Shown piece by piece: positions 24,258 through 33,675 of a DNA stretch of 38,119 nucleotides; position 1 is the stretch's first letter; each line of letters starts with the position of its first letter. The position numbers were made by a program, and so were the translations under genes. The notes under the pieces are model-generated. The model worked only from the letters and a program-made list of their open reading frames with translations, did not search any database and was not told where the DNA came from. The DNA is taken from NCBI GenBank assembly GCA_964486925.1, contig CAZAOY010000023.1, positions 1-38,119 on the forward strand, given 5' to 3'. The stretch comes from CAZAOY01 sp964486925. GTDB taxonomy: Bacteria > Bacillota > Clostridia > Oscillospirales > Ruminococcaceae.

Positions 24258-25421
24258 ATGAAAAAGCAGTTAGGGATAGGTCTTGTGGGATATAAATTTA
24301 TGGGCAAGGCTCATGCAAACGCATTTACGAAGCTACCGATGTTCTTTGAGGTTGGTGCTGATGTTGTAAAACGTGCCATCTGCGGGCGGGATGAAGAGTG
24401 GGTGAAGCGGTCGATGGAGAGGTTTTCCTTTGAAAGCTATGAAACCGATTATAAAGCGTTAATCCGCCGTGACGATATCGATATTATCGACATAACCGCG
24501 CCAAGCAACGCCCATACAGAGGTAGCAATAGCTGCGGCTGAGCATAAAAAGCATATCTTTTGCGAAAAACCGCTTGCCCTTAACATTAAGGACGCTAGGC
24601 TAATGCTAAAGGCGGTTAACGACAATAACGTTAAAGCACAGATCGGATTTAACTACAGGTTTGCCCCTGCGATACAGCTTGCTAAAAAGCTTATCGATTC
24701 TGGCAAGCTTGGTAAGATATACCACTTTAGAGGCAACTATCTACAGGATTACATAGTAAGTCCAGATTTCCCGCTGGTTTGGCGGCTGGATAAAGCTATA
24801 GCAGGCTCGGGGTCACATGGTGATTTGGGAGCGCATGTTATCGATCTTGCGCGGTATCTGGTGGGGGATTTTGATAAGGTTATAGGACACAGCAAAACCT
24901 TTATAAAACAGCGCCCGATTGTGGAGCGTATGGAAGGGTTATCGGCAACAGCGTCGGAAAGTACCCGCATGGGTGAGGTAACGGTGGATGACGCTACCAT
25001 CTTCTTAACCGAGTTTAAAAACGGCGCTTTGGGTGTGTTTGAGGCTTCAAGATTCTGCCAAGGCCACACAAACGACATGACCTTTGAGATTAACGGTAGT
25101 GAGGGTAGTATCCGCTTTAATCTGCTTCGGATAAATGAATTAGAGTACTACAACGCTAACGACGATGAGGGTGTCAGAGGGTTTAGAAACATCGGTGTTA
25201 CCGAACCCTGCCACGAATATATGGGTGCATGGTGGCCGCCAGGGCATGTTATCGGGTATGAGCATACCTTTGTGCATGAAATGTATGAATTTGTAAAAGC
25301 TATAGTTAACGACACAAAAACCTGCCCTGATTTTAATGATGGGGTAAAATGCTCACAGGTGCTAGAGGCGGTTGATCTGTCTATAGCAGAGAGAGCGTGG
25401 GTTAGTGTGGATAACATATAA
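24258..25421 (+). CDS. Gfo/Idh/MocA-family NAD(P)-dependent sugar or inositol dehydrogenase
   Basis: This 387-aa cytoplasmic oxidoreductase has an N-terminal Rossmann fold (GLVGYKFMGKAHANAF), the family's CEKPLAL motif (Lys104, the usual catalytic or substrate lysine), then IGFNYRFAPAIQLAKKLI at the domain junction. The C-terminal half has GSGSHGDLGAHVIDLARYL, the region that in relatives supplies the substrate-binding Asp and His. Members oxidise sugars or inositols, or act in deoxysugar pathways; the substrate cannot be named. It has its own promoter. Thioredoxin follows after 80 bp, with no obvious functional link. Confidence 0.92.
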   Translation: MKKQLGIGLVGYKFMGKAHANAFTKLPMFFEVGADVVKRAICGRDEEWVKRSMERFSFESYETDYKALIRRDDIDIIDITAPSNAHTEVAIAAAEHKKHIFCEKPLALNIKDARLMLKAVNDNNVKAQIGFNYRFAPAIQLAKKLIDSGKLGKIYHFRGNYLQDYIVSPDFPLVWRLDKAIAGSGSHGDLGAHVIDLARYLVGDFDKVIGHSKTFIKQRPIVERMEGLSATASESTRMGEVTVDDATIFLTEFKNGALGVFEASRFCQGHTNDMTFEINGSEGSIRFNLLRINELEYYNANDDEGVRGFRNIGVTEPCHEYMGAWWPPGHVIGYEHTFVHEMYEFVKAIVNDTKTCPDFNDGVKCSQVLEAVDLSIAERAWVSVDNI

Positions 25422-25501
25422 GGTGTATCTGGAATAAGTATGATATATCTGTGTAAAGATATAGATACATTTCTGATACGTAGGATGAAAGGAAAGAGAT
25501 A

Positions 25502-25819
25502 ATGAGTATAAAAACTGTAAATCAAGATGAACTTGCAACTGTGTTGGAGCAGTCAACTAAACCTGTAATGGTGGATTTCTATGCCGACTGGTGTGGACCA
25601 TGCAAAATGCTGTCACCTATTATCCAAGAGGTAGCGCAGGAAAACGCAGAGATTGGTGAGTTTTACAAGGTAAATGTAGACGAGAACAACGATATCGCCG
25701 CTTCACTAAACATTATGAGCATACCAACCGTTGTGGTATTTAAAAACAACAAGGTGGTTGCTAAAGAGGTTGGACTAAAGGCAAAGGACTTTTACGCAGA
25801 GCTAATAAAGAACATCTAA
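25502..25819 (+). CDS. trxA: Thioredoxin
   Basis: A single-domain 105-aa thioredoxin, a cytoplasmic protein disulfide reductase. The active site is WCGPCK (Cys31, Cys34), the buried Asp lies in MVDFYADW, and the cis-proline in MSIPTVVVF. There is no signal peptide. A GAAAGGAAAG ribosome site precedes the ATG. No thioredoxin reductase gene is nearby. Confidence 0.96.
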   Translation: MSIKTVNQDELATVLEQSTKPVMVDFYADWCGPCKMLSPIIQEVAQENAEIGEFYKVNVDENNDIAASLNIMSIPTVVVFKNNKVVAKEVGLKAKDFYAELIKNI

Positions 25820-25828
25820 CAAAAAGCA

Positions 25829-25849
25829 AAGGCGGGTTCACCCCGCCTT
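25829..25849 (+). terminator. Hairpin after trxA
   Basis: AAGGCGGG (25829-25836) pairs perfectly with CCCGCCTT (25842-25849) across a 5-nt loop, 10 bp after the trxA stop. It lacks a T-run (ACCTATTT follows), so it is a probable but weak terminator. Confidence 0.6.
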
Positions 25850-25946
25850 ACCTATTTACCACCCAGAATTATTATTCGTAGAAGCTAGACCCACCGTCAG
25901 CGAAGCCACTTACTATTAACAACTAGCTACTATAAGGAGGATTATC

Positions 25947-27056
25947 TTGAGGATACTACATACAAGCGATCTGCATTTAGGGTTTTATCTAAACGGAATT
26001 AGCTACAACACCGTGCAGGATCTCTTAAAGGACGAGATTTTGCGGATTGCGACAGAACAGAATGTGGACGTTATAGTAATAGCAGGGGATGTCTTTGACC
26101 GCGCGGTCACACAGGAAGAGAGCGTGGCGGTGTATGATAGACTAATCACCACCCTAAGCCTACACTACCCGCTTTGCATAATTGCGGGCAACCATGACAG
26201 CGCTGTGCGGTTAGGGGTGCTTGAGGGGGTGCTTAGCGGTACGGGGGTGCAGATAAGCGGTAGACTTAGCCATACCGTTAGATCTGCGCTGTATGGTGAT
26301 ACACGGGTGCATATGCTACCGTACTTTACGGTAGATGAGGTGCGGTATCTTTATGATGACTTGTCGATTGACAGCTATAACGGTGCGATGAAGCGGGTGG
26401 TAGAGGGGATAAAGGATGGTTTTATAGCGGGGGAGCGAAATATCCTAGTAACCCACTGCTATGTGTCTAACTCGGTGGTGTCGGAGAGTGATGGGGCGGT
26501 AAGGGTTATGGGAAACTCACAGCAGGTGGAGGCATCCATCTTTAGCGGGTTTGACTATGTTGCGGCAGGACACCTCCATAGAGCGCAGAGGATAGGCGAA
26601 AATGTATACTACAGCGGCTCACCATTACCCTATGCCTTTAGCGAGAGCGGGGTAAAGACGGTAAACATCTACGATTCTGACACAGGTAAAGTCACAAAAC
26701 ATACCATAAACACCCCACTTAAGCTGATAGAGCTAGAGGACAGCTTTGAGTCGATCCTCTCACGACCCGAGATAGACCAAACTGCATACACAAAGATTAC
26801 CGTAACCGATAGGTACATAACCCCCGAGCTTATGGACAAGCTACGAGAGCTCTACCCAAACCTCTTGATGGTTGCCGGTAAAGCCTTCGGGTTTGCCGAA
26901 ACCGATAGCAAGCTATCTATAGACGAAACCAGTATAAACAGCATGACCAAGCTAGAGATAATCCAGTCCTTCCTAAAGGACTACACCGAGATAGAGTTAG
27001 ACCACGATTTAGAGCAGTTACTGGAAGAATTACTTCAACAAACGCTAGACATTTAA
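25947..27056 (+). CDS. sbcD: SbcD, nuclease subunit of the SbcCD complex
   Basis: This 369-aa Mre11-type phosphoesterase is the nuclease of SbcCD, which cuts DNA hairpins and blocked ends during repair. Metal-binding motifs are seen in order: HTSDLHLG (5-12), IAGDVFDR, AGNHDSAVR, VTHCYVS and AAGHLHRAQ. The start is TTG 25947 with AAGGAGG six bases upstream. Its partner sbcC lies downstream, but a radical SAM gene stands between them; usually sbcD and sbcC touch or overlap. Confidence 0.96.
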   Translation: MRILHTSDLHLGFYLNGISYNTVQDLLKDEILRIATEQNVDVIVIAGDVFDRAVTQEESVAVYDRLITTLSLHYPLCIIAGNHDSAVRLGVLEGVLSGTGVQISGRLSHTVRSALYGDTRVHMLPYFTVDEVRYLYDDLSIDSYNGAMKRVVEGIKDGFIAGERNILVTHCYVSNSVVSESDGAVRVMGNSQQVEASIFSGFDYVAAGHLHRAQRIGENVYYSGSPLPYAFSESGVKTVNIYDSDTGKVTKHTINTPLKLIELEDSFESILSRPEIDQTAYTKITVTDRYITPELMDKLRELYPNLLMVAGKAFGFAETDSKLSIDETSINSMTKLEIIQSFLKDYTEIELDHDLEQLLEELLQQTLDI

Positions 27057-27126
27057 TATGTAAATCAAACAGTGCGGTGGAGAATAATAGACATCTACAC
27101 CGCCGATTAAGGTCAATGGGGGATGC

Positions 27127-28209
27127 ATGGAAGATTTAACAAACTATCTGTCAATTGGAATTAAGAATATCATAAAGCGGGTTACCAAGTTTTCCGTGGG
27201 TAATATAAAAGAACTGGCTTTTGCGATAGAGTTTAACCATTCTAGTGAAAGAGCAAAACACAAAAGGGAGGAATATCTGGTAAGGAATCAGCATATACCG
27301 CCTTTTTTAATCGCAAGCATTACAAAAAACTGCAATCTATTTTGTAAAGGCTGTTATTCAAGGGCGCTTCATGGATGCCATACTGACTCTGAAATCTCCT
27401 GTGAAAGATGGGATGAAATCTTTAGCGAGGCTAAGGATTTGGGTATCTCATTTATTCTGCTTGCAGGGGGTGAGCCGTTAATGCGTGGTGATGTTATCAA
27501 GGTGGCGGCAAAACATAAAAGCATTGCTTTCCCGATCTTTACAAACGGCACAATGATCGATGAGCAGTACATAAAGCTGTTTAACCAAAACAGAAATCTA
27601 ATCCCAATCTTTAGCATAGAGGGTGAAGGATCACAGACCGACCAACGCAGAGGTGCGGATATATTTAACGGGATAATGAACGCTATGGAGCGTTTGGGTG
27701 AAAAGCAGATTATTTTTGGGGTATCGGTAACGGTAACCACGGAGAATGTGGCAGTTGTAACGAGCGATGAATTTATTAAAGCTTTATATAAAAAGGGCTG
27801 TGCAGTAATGTTTTTTATTGAGTACGTTCCTGTAACGATAAAATCACAAAAGCTTGCACCGACAGATGAAACGCGAATAATGCTTGATAAAACAATTGAG
27901 AAGCTAAGATTAGATTATCAGGATATGATATTCATCTCCTTTCCGGGAGATGAGAAGCATATGGGTGGTTGTCTTGCGGCAGGTCGTGGTTTTTTTCATA
28001 TAAGTTCGGCAGGGGACGCCGAGCCTTGCCCGTTTTCGCCATACTCCGATATAAACCTTAAGGATCACTCTATACTACAAGCGCTAGATTCCGGACTTTT
28101 TAATGAGTTAAAGCTAAACGGGATACTAACTAAAGAACATAGCGGCGGTTGCACCTTGTTTGCTCAAAAGGATGAGGTCGAAGGACTGCTAAAGATAGAT
28201 AATAGATAA
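27127..28209 (+). CDS. Radical SAM protein with partial SPASM-like C-terminus
   Basis: This 360-aa radical SAM enzyme carries CNLFCKGC (Cys69, Cys73, Cys76, the CxxxCxxC cluster site), a SAM-binding LLAGGEPLMRGD and FTNGTMIDE. The C-terminal region has further cysteines at 282 (GGCLAAGRG), 301 (AEPCPFSPYSD) and 342 (SGGCTLF), which look like ligands of one auxiliary cluster as in short SPASM or twitch domains. The reaction and substrate are unknown. No RiPP precursor or peptide-maturation gene is visible nearby. It lies between sbcD (70 bp) and sbcC (34 bp) on the same strand, so it is likely cotranscribed with DNA-repair genes, although insertion without functional link is possible. Confidence 0.9.
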   Translation: MEDLTNYLSIGIKNIIKRVTKFSVGNIKELAFAIEFNHSSERAKHKREEYLVRNQHIPPFLIASITKNCNLFCKGCYSRALHGCHTDSEISCERWDEIFSEAKDLGISFILLAGGEPLMRGDVIKVAAKHKSIAFPIFTNGTMIDEQYIKLFNQNRNLIPIFSIEGEGSQTDQRRGADIFNGIMNAMERLGEKQIIFGVSVTVTTENVAVVTSDEFIKALYKKGCAVMFFIEYVPVTIKSQKLAPTDETRIMLDKTIEKLRLDYQDMIFISFPGDEKHMGGCLAAGRGFFHISSAGDAEPCPFSPYSDINLKDHSILQALDSGLFNELKLNGILTKEHSGGCTLFAQKDEVEGLLKIDNR

Positions 28210-28243
28210 AGATATAAAGTCGCTAGGGGGTACATAGTAAAAG

Positions 28244-31200
28244 ATGAAACCATTAAAGCTAACATTTGAAGGGTTTAGCGCATTTATGAATGGACAGGAG
28301 ATTGACTTTGCCCGCTTTACCGATAACCTGTTTCTAATCTACGGCCCTACAGGGGGAGGCAAAACCTCGATCCTTGACGCCATAACCTATGCGCTGTACG
28401 GTAACAGCAGTGCGGGGAATAGGGGCGGGCTTGAACAGATGCGCTGTCAGTACGCCGAAAAGGATGTCACTACAAGGGTTACCTTTGAGTTTAACGTTAG
28501 CGGCAGGACATATAGGTTCTACCGAGAGTTAAAGGCTGGTAAATCCAAGGGTGAAACTGTCTACAAGGAGCAGGGCGGAGCGTTTATACTGGACGAGCAG
28601 GAGGGGTTAATCCCTATCATAGGTAGCAGTAACAGCCGTGCTATAACCGAAAAGGCGACCGAGATACTAGGGTTAGACTACAACCAGTTCTGCCAGATTA
28701 TAATCCTACCCCAAGGTCAGTTTGAGCGGTTTTTGCTTTCGGGGTCTAAGGAGAAGGAGCAGATACTTTCACAGATCTTTGATACCAGTCACTTTGAACG
28801 GATGGCAGTATCCTTAGTAGAGCGGGTACGGGAGAAGGAGCAGGCGGTGCTAGCGCTTAAGGCAAACCTGTCAGCACTCTACAGCCAGGTGGAGGTAGAG
28901 AGCCTAGAGGAGATTAAAACAAAGCTACAGCAGGACAGGTTAAAGCTACAAGAGCTACAACAGACACAAGCGAAGCTGCAACAGACAGTTACCGAAAAAG
29001 CTAAGGTGCTATCAAAGGTTAACGAGATACTAAACCACGAAGCCGAGCTAGAGGATGTTAACTCCAAGATAGAGTTGGTTTTACAAAAGCAGAGTCAGCT
29101 TAGGGATAAAGCACAGCTTATGGCCGCCTGTGAGCAGGCGGCAAGGGTAAAGCCTTGCTACCAAAGCTTTATAGATTTAGATAAGCAAAGGAATCAGCGG
29201 TATAGCCATACCCAATGTCTTTGTGCCGAATTAAAACTAAAGCAAGACGCACTTATACACTGCACTAACCAGATAGACACACTGCAACGGCAAAATCCAG
29301 ATATCACCGATATAAAGGAGCGGTTAGTACGATACAATACCGCTTTGCCATACTATAAAAGGTATACCACATTAAAGGGACAGCTAGAGGAACAGACAGA
29401 TACCCTTACACTGCTAACAAGCACAAACACCTCGCTACAGCAAAGCCATAGCGAGCTAGAAAAGCTAATACAAGCATATAACCAAACGCTTCATGAGCTA
29501 GAGCAGATAGAGAGCATAACCCTCCCCGCCGCAAAGCTACAAAGAGAGCGGCTGACCGCCATACAAAAAAAGGTACAAGCTTTATCTGATCTAAAGCAAG
29601 CCTACAAACAGCTAGAAGATAGATCTGCCAAAAAGGATAAAGAGTTAGAGGAGCAGGAGCGGGAGGTGTTACGGTGTACAGCGCTGTACCAAACGTTAAA
29701 TCAGCGGTATCTACAGGACAGTGCCTATAGGCTTAGCGCTAACCTAAAGGAAGGTGACCCCTGCCCAGTCTGTGGGAGTGTGTCCCACCCGGTTAAGGCG
29801 AATGCGACAGAGGATACCGTAACCTATGACGAGGTTGCCGCCGCTTTAAAGTCTCACGACCAAGCGGTAACCGAGCAGACCAAGCTAATCGCTAAGTCCG
29901 CCGCCCTTCGCCTAGAGCTACGCCACCGCGAGGAGCGGATAAACGAGCTATCGTTAGAGGAGGATGTGATAGCCTTTTCACAGGATCTGCTAGACCGATG
30001 TAATGGCGAGGTTATCTCCCTAATCGCTAGGCTAGCCGAAAAGGACAAGCTTGTTAACGACACAACCGCCGCAAGGCTTCAGCTTGACAAAGCCGCTACA
30101 GAGCTAGCTTCATTACAGCAAACCATTAAGCAGGCAGAGCAGGGTATAGCGGTTACAAACGGCAACCTTATCGAGATAAGCGGTTCATTTATCGAGGGGG
30201 TTACTACCCACAAGGAGCTATCAAACCAGATAAGCCTACTACAAGACAGGGTAACACATTATGATACCACACTAACAAAGCTACAGCAGGACGAGCAGGA
30301 GATAACCAAGTCTATAAACACCCTAACGGTTACAAAGGAAAACTCAGAGCAGGAGCTTTTAGCGGTGGAGAAAAGGCTAGAACAGCAAGGGTTACAGCTT
30401 GATACCGAGATACAGTCCCACGGGCTTATCGACCATGACAACCTAAAGCGGCTTTTAGCGATAGATGAGGATTTTTCTTTGGTGCAGTCCACCCTAAAAT
30501 CCCTTGCGGATGAGGGGGTTATACTGGCTAACAGCAAGGATAGGCTTACCGCATTTATGGCTGAAAATCCATTATCATGTAGTAAAGAGCAGGCAGAGTC
30601 AGAGTTTAATAGCGCTACCGTCGAGCTAGAGGACACCACAAGACAGCTTACACTGCTAGAACAGGGGATTAAAAAGCTGTCGGACACATATAATAGAAGT
30701 AGCGGCCTAACACTAGAGTTAGAGCAAAGCGTCGTATCGCTTGACAAGATTAGGGTGCTGTCTAACGCTATAGCGGGTGCAAGAGGGGTTAGCCTTACAC
30801 GGTATCTGCTAGGGGTTATGATGGGTAGTGTAATAAGCGGTGCGAATGATCTGCTTAAGCAGGTACATAACGGTCGATACAGCCTATACCGCAAGGTGGT
30901 GGATGGTGCTAAGAATAAAAAGACGGGACTAGAGCTAGAGGTGTACGACAGCGTGTCGGGCAGACTGCGTGAGGTGCAGACGCTGTCGGGGGGTGAACGT
31001 TTTTTGGTTGCCTTATCGCTTTCCTTCGGTTTATCCTTTGCGATCCTCTCTACGAGTGGTGGGGTGTCGATCGATACCATATTTATCGATGAAGGGTTTG
31101 GGTCGCTTGATACAGGCTCTTTGCAGGATGCGTTGTCCATCCTTTCGGTAATCAATAGCGGCGGCAAACGGCTTGTGGGTATTATCTCCCATGTGGAGCT

Positions 31201-31270
31201 TTTAAAGGAGATTATCCCGACAAAGCTAGAGGTTATTAAAGGAAACAGGGGGAGCAGTATACGGATTTAG
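28244..31270 (+). CDS. sbcC: SbcC, ATPase subunit of the SbcCD complex
   Basis: This 1008-aa Rad50-type SMC-like ATPase has Walker A in YGPTGGGKTSILDAITYAL near the N-terminus and two long coiled coils. They are joined at the zinc hook CPVC (507-510, followed by GSVSHP). At the C-terminus come the ABC signature LSGGERFLVALSLSF and Walker B IFIDEGFGSLD. The length is normal. It holds DNA ends and drives the SbcD nuclease. The start at 28244 follows AGGGGG at a somewhat long spacing (about 13). Confidence 0.96.
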   Translation: MKPLKLTFEGFSAFMNGQEIDFARFTDNLFLIYGPTGGGKTSILDAITYALYGNSSAGNRGGLEQMRCQYAEKDVTTRVTFEFNVSGRTYRFYRELKAGKSKGETVYKEQGGAFILDEQEGLIPIIGSSNSRAITEKATEILGLDYNQFCQIIILPQGQFERFLLSGSKEKEQILSQIFDTSHFERMAVSLVERVREKEQAVLALKANLSALYSQVEVESLEEIKTKLQQDRLKLQELQQTQAKLQQTVTEKAKVLSKVNEILNHEAELEDVNSKIELVLQKQSQLRDKAQLMAACEQAARVKPCYQSFIDLDKQRNQRYSHTQCLCAELKLKQDALIHCTNQIDTLQRQNPDITDIKERLVRYNTALPYYKRYTTLKGQLEEQTDTLTLLTSTNTSLQQSHSELEKLIQAYNQTLHELEQIESITLPAAKLQRERLTAIQKKVQALSDLKQAYKQLEDRSAKKDKELEEQEREVLRCTALYQTLNQRYLQDSAYRLSANLKEGDPCPVCGSVSHPVKANATEDTVTYDEVAAALKSHDQAVTEQTKLIAKSAALRLELRHREERINELSLEEDVIAFSQDLLDRCNGEVISLIARLAEKDKLVNDTTAARLQLDKAATELASLQQTIKQAEQGIAVTNGNLIEISGSFIEGVTTHKELSNQISLLQDRVTHYDTTLTKLQQDEQEITKSINTLTVTKENSEQELLAVEKRLEQQGLQLDTEIQSHGLIDHDNLKRLLAIDEDFSLVQSTLKSLADEGVILANSKDRLTAFMAENPLSCSKEQAESEFNSATVELEDTTRQLTLLEQGIKKLSDTYNRSSGLTLELEQSVVSLDKIRVLSNAIAGARGVSLTRYLLGVMMGSVISGANDLLKQVHNGRYSLYRKVVDGAKNKKTGLELEVYDSVSGRLREVQTLSGGERFLVALSLSFGLSFAILSTSGGVSIDTIFIDEGFGSLDTGSLQDALSILSVINSGGKRLVGIISHVELLKEIIPTKLEVIKGNRGSSIRI

Positions 31271-31332
31271 CGTTATCTACCTAATTAATGTAGCTTCAAA
31301 TAAATAGGGAAAATTTGGGCGATTTTTGCCGA

Positions 31333-31542
31333 TGAGAAAAATATATTGCATTTTTTGCTAATATGTAGTATAATATATCCTATAGTTNNNNNNNNNNNNN
31401 NNNNNNNNNNNNNNNNNNNNNNNNNNNNNNNNNNNNNNNNNNNNNNNNNNNNNNNNNNNNNNNNNNNNNNNNNNNNNNNNNNNNNNNTGAGAAAAATATA
31501 TTGCATTTTTTGCTAATATGTAGTATAATATATCCTATAGTT
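31333..31542. other. Second assembly gap flanked by an identical 55-bp overlap
   Basis: Bases 31333-31387 and 31488-31542 are identical over 55 bp and enclose exactly 100 N. As with the first gap, this points to contigs overlapping by one k-mer. The repeat contains the asnS promoter, so the two promoter copies seen here are most likely one. Confidence 0.92.
31501..31529 (+). promoter_or_regulatory. Promoter of asnS
   Basis: TTGCAT (31501-31506), a 17-bp spacer and TATAAT (31524-31529). The same signal before the gap belongs to the duplicated overlap. Confidence 0.7.
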
Positions 31543-31549
31543 ATATGGT

Positions 31550-31587
31550 AGCCTTAGAAAAGTCGCTTTTATATAGGCTTAGTTTTT
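31550..31587 (+). promoter_or_regulatory. Terminator-like hairpin in the asnS leader
   Basis: AGCCT (31550-31554) can pair with AGGCT (31575-31579), enclosing AAAAG-TCG-CTTTT, and TTTTT follows three bases later. It lies between promoter and start in a leader of about 95 nt. This may be a weak attenuator. The leader is too short for a full T-box and I see no T-box motif. Confidence 0.3.
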
Positions 31588-31630
31588 AGAGGGTACCTAT
31601 AAAACAAAATAATAAAAAAGGAGAGGTCGA

Positions 31631-33037
31631 ATGAAAAGGGTAGAGATAGGAAGTCTGTTTGTAAACATCGACAGATACAAAGACCAGACCATTACGGTAT
31701 GCGGCTGGGTTAGAACCATTAGAGATGCAAAGTCTATAGGATTTATCGAGATAAATGACGGCTCTACATTTAAGGGCGTTCAGATAGTATTTGAGGACAG
31801 CAAGATTAATAACTTTAAAGAGGTAGCAAAGTATAACGTTGGTGCGGCACTGGTGATTACTGGTAACATTGTCCTAACCCCGCAGGCGAAGCAACCTTTT
31901 GAGATACATGCGGTTACAATCGAACTAGAGGGCAACTCGGCGACAGACTACCCGTTACAGAAAAAGCGCCATTCGATGGAGTTTTTACGTACAATCGCCC
32001 ACCTTCGTCCACGTACAAACACCTTTAATGCGGCGTTTAGAGTGCGTTCGGTTGCGGCATACGCAATCCACAAGTTCTTTAACGAAAAGGGATTTATCTA
32101 TGCACACACCCCTATTATCACAGGCAGTGACTGTGAGGGAGCGGGTGAGATGTTTAGACTAACCACCCTTGATCTAAATAGCCCACCTCGTGATGAGCAC
32201 GGAGCGGTGGACTACTCTAAGGATTTCTTCGGCAAGGAAACAAACCTTACTGTATCAGGTCAGCTTTCAGCGGAGTGTATGGCGATGGCATTCGGTAACG
32301 TCTACACCTTCGGCCCTACCTTTAGAGCGGAAAAATCCAACACCCCACGTCATGCGGCGGAGTTTTGGATGGTCGAGCCTGAGATTGCCTTTGCGGATCT
32401 AGAGGACGACATGGTGCTAGCCGAGGATATGGTGCGGTATGTAATCAAGCATGTCCTTGAAAGCTGTCCTGACGATATCGCCTTCTTTAATAGCTTTTAT
32501 GACAAGACCTTGTTAGAACGTCTAAACGATCTGGTAAACTCTGAATTTGGAAGGGTGACCTATACTAAAGCTATTGAGATACTATCCGAAGCGGTGAAAG
32601 AGGATGAAAAACGGTTTGAGTACCCTGTCTACTGGGGATGTGATCTACAGACCGAGCATGAGCGTTACCTAACCGAGCAGGTGTTTAAAAAGCCTGTGTT
32701 TGTAACCGACTATCCAAAAGAGATAAAATCCTTTTATATGCGTCTAAACGACGACGGCAAAACCGTAGCGGCGGCAGACCTGCTTGTACCGGGAGTAGGC
32801 GAGCTTGTCGGGGGCAGTCAGCGTGAGGAACGTTATGATGTGCTGATTGAGCGTATTAAAGAGATGGGACTAAAGGAAGAGGACTACGACTGGTACCTTG
32901 ACCTTCGTAAATATGGAAGCACAAAGCACGCGGGCTTTGGAATCGGGTTTGAGCGATTAATCATGTATATAACCTCAATACCAAACATCCGTGACGTTAT
33001 CCCATTCCCTAGAACCACAGGTTCGGCGGATTTTTAA
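31631..33037 (+). CDS. asnS: Asparaginyl-tRNA synthetase
   Basis: This 468-aa class IIb synthetase charges tRNA-Asn. The N-terminal OB-fold binds the anticodon (TVCGWVRTIRDAKSIGFIEI). The class II catalytic domain shows HTPIITGSDCEGAGEMF, LTVSGQLSAECMAMAF, motif 2 FRAEKSNTPRHAAEFWM and motif 3 GFGIGFERLIMY. The absence of the aspartyl-specific insertion and the GSDCEGAGEMF block support AsnRS rather than AspRS. AAGGAGAGG precedes the ATG. Confidence 0.97.
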   Translation: MKRVEIGSLFVNIDRYKDQTITVCGWVRTIRDAKSIGFIEINDGSTFKGVQIVFEDSKINNFKEVAKYNVGAALVITGNIVLTPQAKQPFEIHAVTIELEGNSATDYPLQKKRHSMEFLRTIAHLRPRTNTFNAAFRVRSVAAYAIHKFFNEKGFIYAHTPIITGSDCEGAGEMFRLTTLDLNSPPRDEHGAVDYSKDFFGKETNLTVSGQLSAECMAMAFGNVYTFGPTFRAEKSNTPRHAAEFWMVEPEIAFADLEDDMVLAEDMVRYVIKHVLESCPDDIAFFNSFYDKTLLERLNDLVNSEFGRVTYTKAIEILSEAVKEDEKRFEYPVYWGCDLQTEHERYLTEQVFKKPVFVTDYPKEIKSFYMRLNDDGKTVAAADLLVPGVGELVGGSQREERYDVLIERIKEMGLKEEDYDWYLDLRKYGSTKHAGFGIGFERLIMYITSIPNIRDVIPFPRTTGSADF

Positions 33038-33105
33038 TCTAACATTTATATTAAGCTTTTGTGAAATCGCTTTTGTAGAAGAAGCTTTAACGGCTATTAT
33101 CCATA

Positions 33106-33142
33106 GGCTGTGTCTTAAACGGTTGCGTATTAAGACACAGCC
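33106..33142 (+). terminator. Perfect 13-bp hairpin after asnS
   Basis: GGCTGTGTCTTAA (33106-33118) pairs perfectly with TTAAGACACAGCC (33130-33142) across an 11-nt loop, between asnS and the GNAT gene. No T-run follows on either strand, so terminator activity is uncertain. Confidence 0.5.
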
Positions 33143-33168
33143 AAACAACAAAAGGAAAGGCGGGTGCT

Positions 33169-33627
33169 ATGGTGGATAGATATCTCTTTTTAGAGTTTGA
33201 CGTTAGCATGAAGGATGAATGTGTAGACCTGCTGATTAAGGTTTTCACAAAAGAACCATGGAATGATGTATTTGAATCGAGGGACGTAGTGGTAGCCTAC
33301 TTTGACGAGCTTATAAGCAGTAACAAGTTTATGGGGTATGTAGTCAAAGAGGGCGATGAGATTATAGCGGTGAGTGTAGGGTTTACTAAGCCTTGGATTA
33401 AGGGCGTTGAATACTATATCGATAGCTTTTATGTGGACTACAACCGTCAACGCTCTGGGGTAGGCGGCTACTTTGTGAAGCAGATTAAAGGTGCAGTTAA
33501 GGCGAAAAACCTTGATGCTATCGTGCTTACCACAAGCCGTGACTATCCGTCCCACCGATTCTACGAAAAAGCAGGATTTGAAACGCTGGAGGATGTAGTA
33601 TTTTTAGCCTTTAGCGAGGATGAATAG
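33169..33627 (+). CDS. GNAT-family N-acetyltransferase
   Basis: This 152-aa protein has the GNAT fold. Strand 4 appears in YYIDSFYVDYNRQ, the acetyl-CoA loop in RQRSGVGGYFVKQI (the R/QxxGxG/A motif), and the last part in HRFYEKAGFETLED. The substrate is unknown. The start follows AAAGGAAAGG. It stands about 130 bp after asnS and 40 bp before the PHP phosphatase gene. Confidence 0.88.
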   Translation: MVDRYLFLEFDVSMKDECVDLLIKVFTKEPWNDVFESRDVVVAYFDELISSNKFMGYVVKEGDEIIAVSVGFTKPWIKGVEYYIDSFYVDYNRQRSGVGGYFVKQIKGAVKAKNLDAIVLTTSRDYPSHRFYEKAGFETLEDVVFLAFSEDE

Positions 33628-33675
33628 ATTTAATAGGGTAGACAGAATTGTCAGCTAAAGATAAAGGTGAAGGAT

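Noticed and set aside
30259..31167. 302-codon minus-strand ORF within sbcC
   Set aside because: Serine-rich shadow of the SbcC coding strand; the sense frame carries the ABC signature and Walker B.
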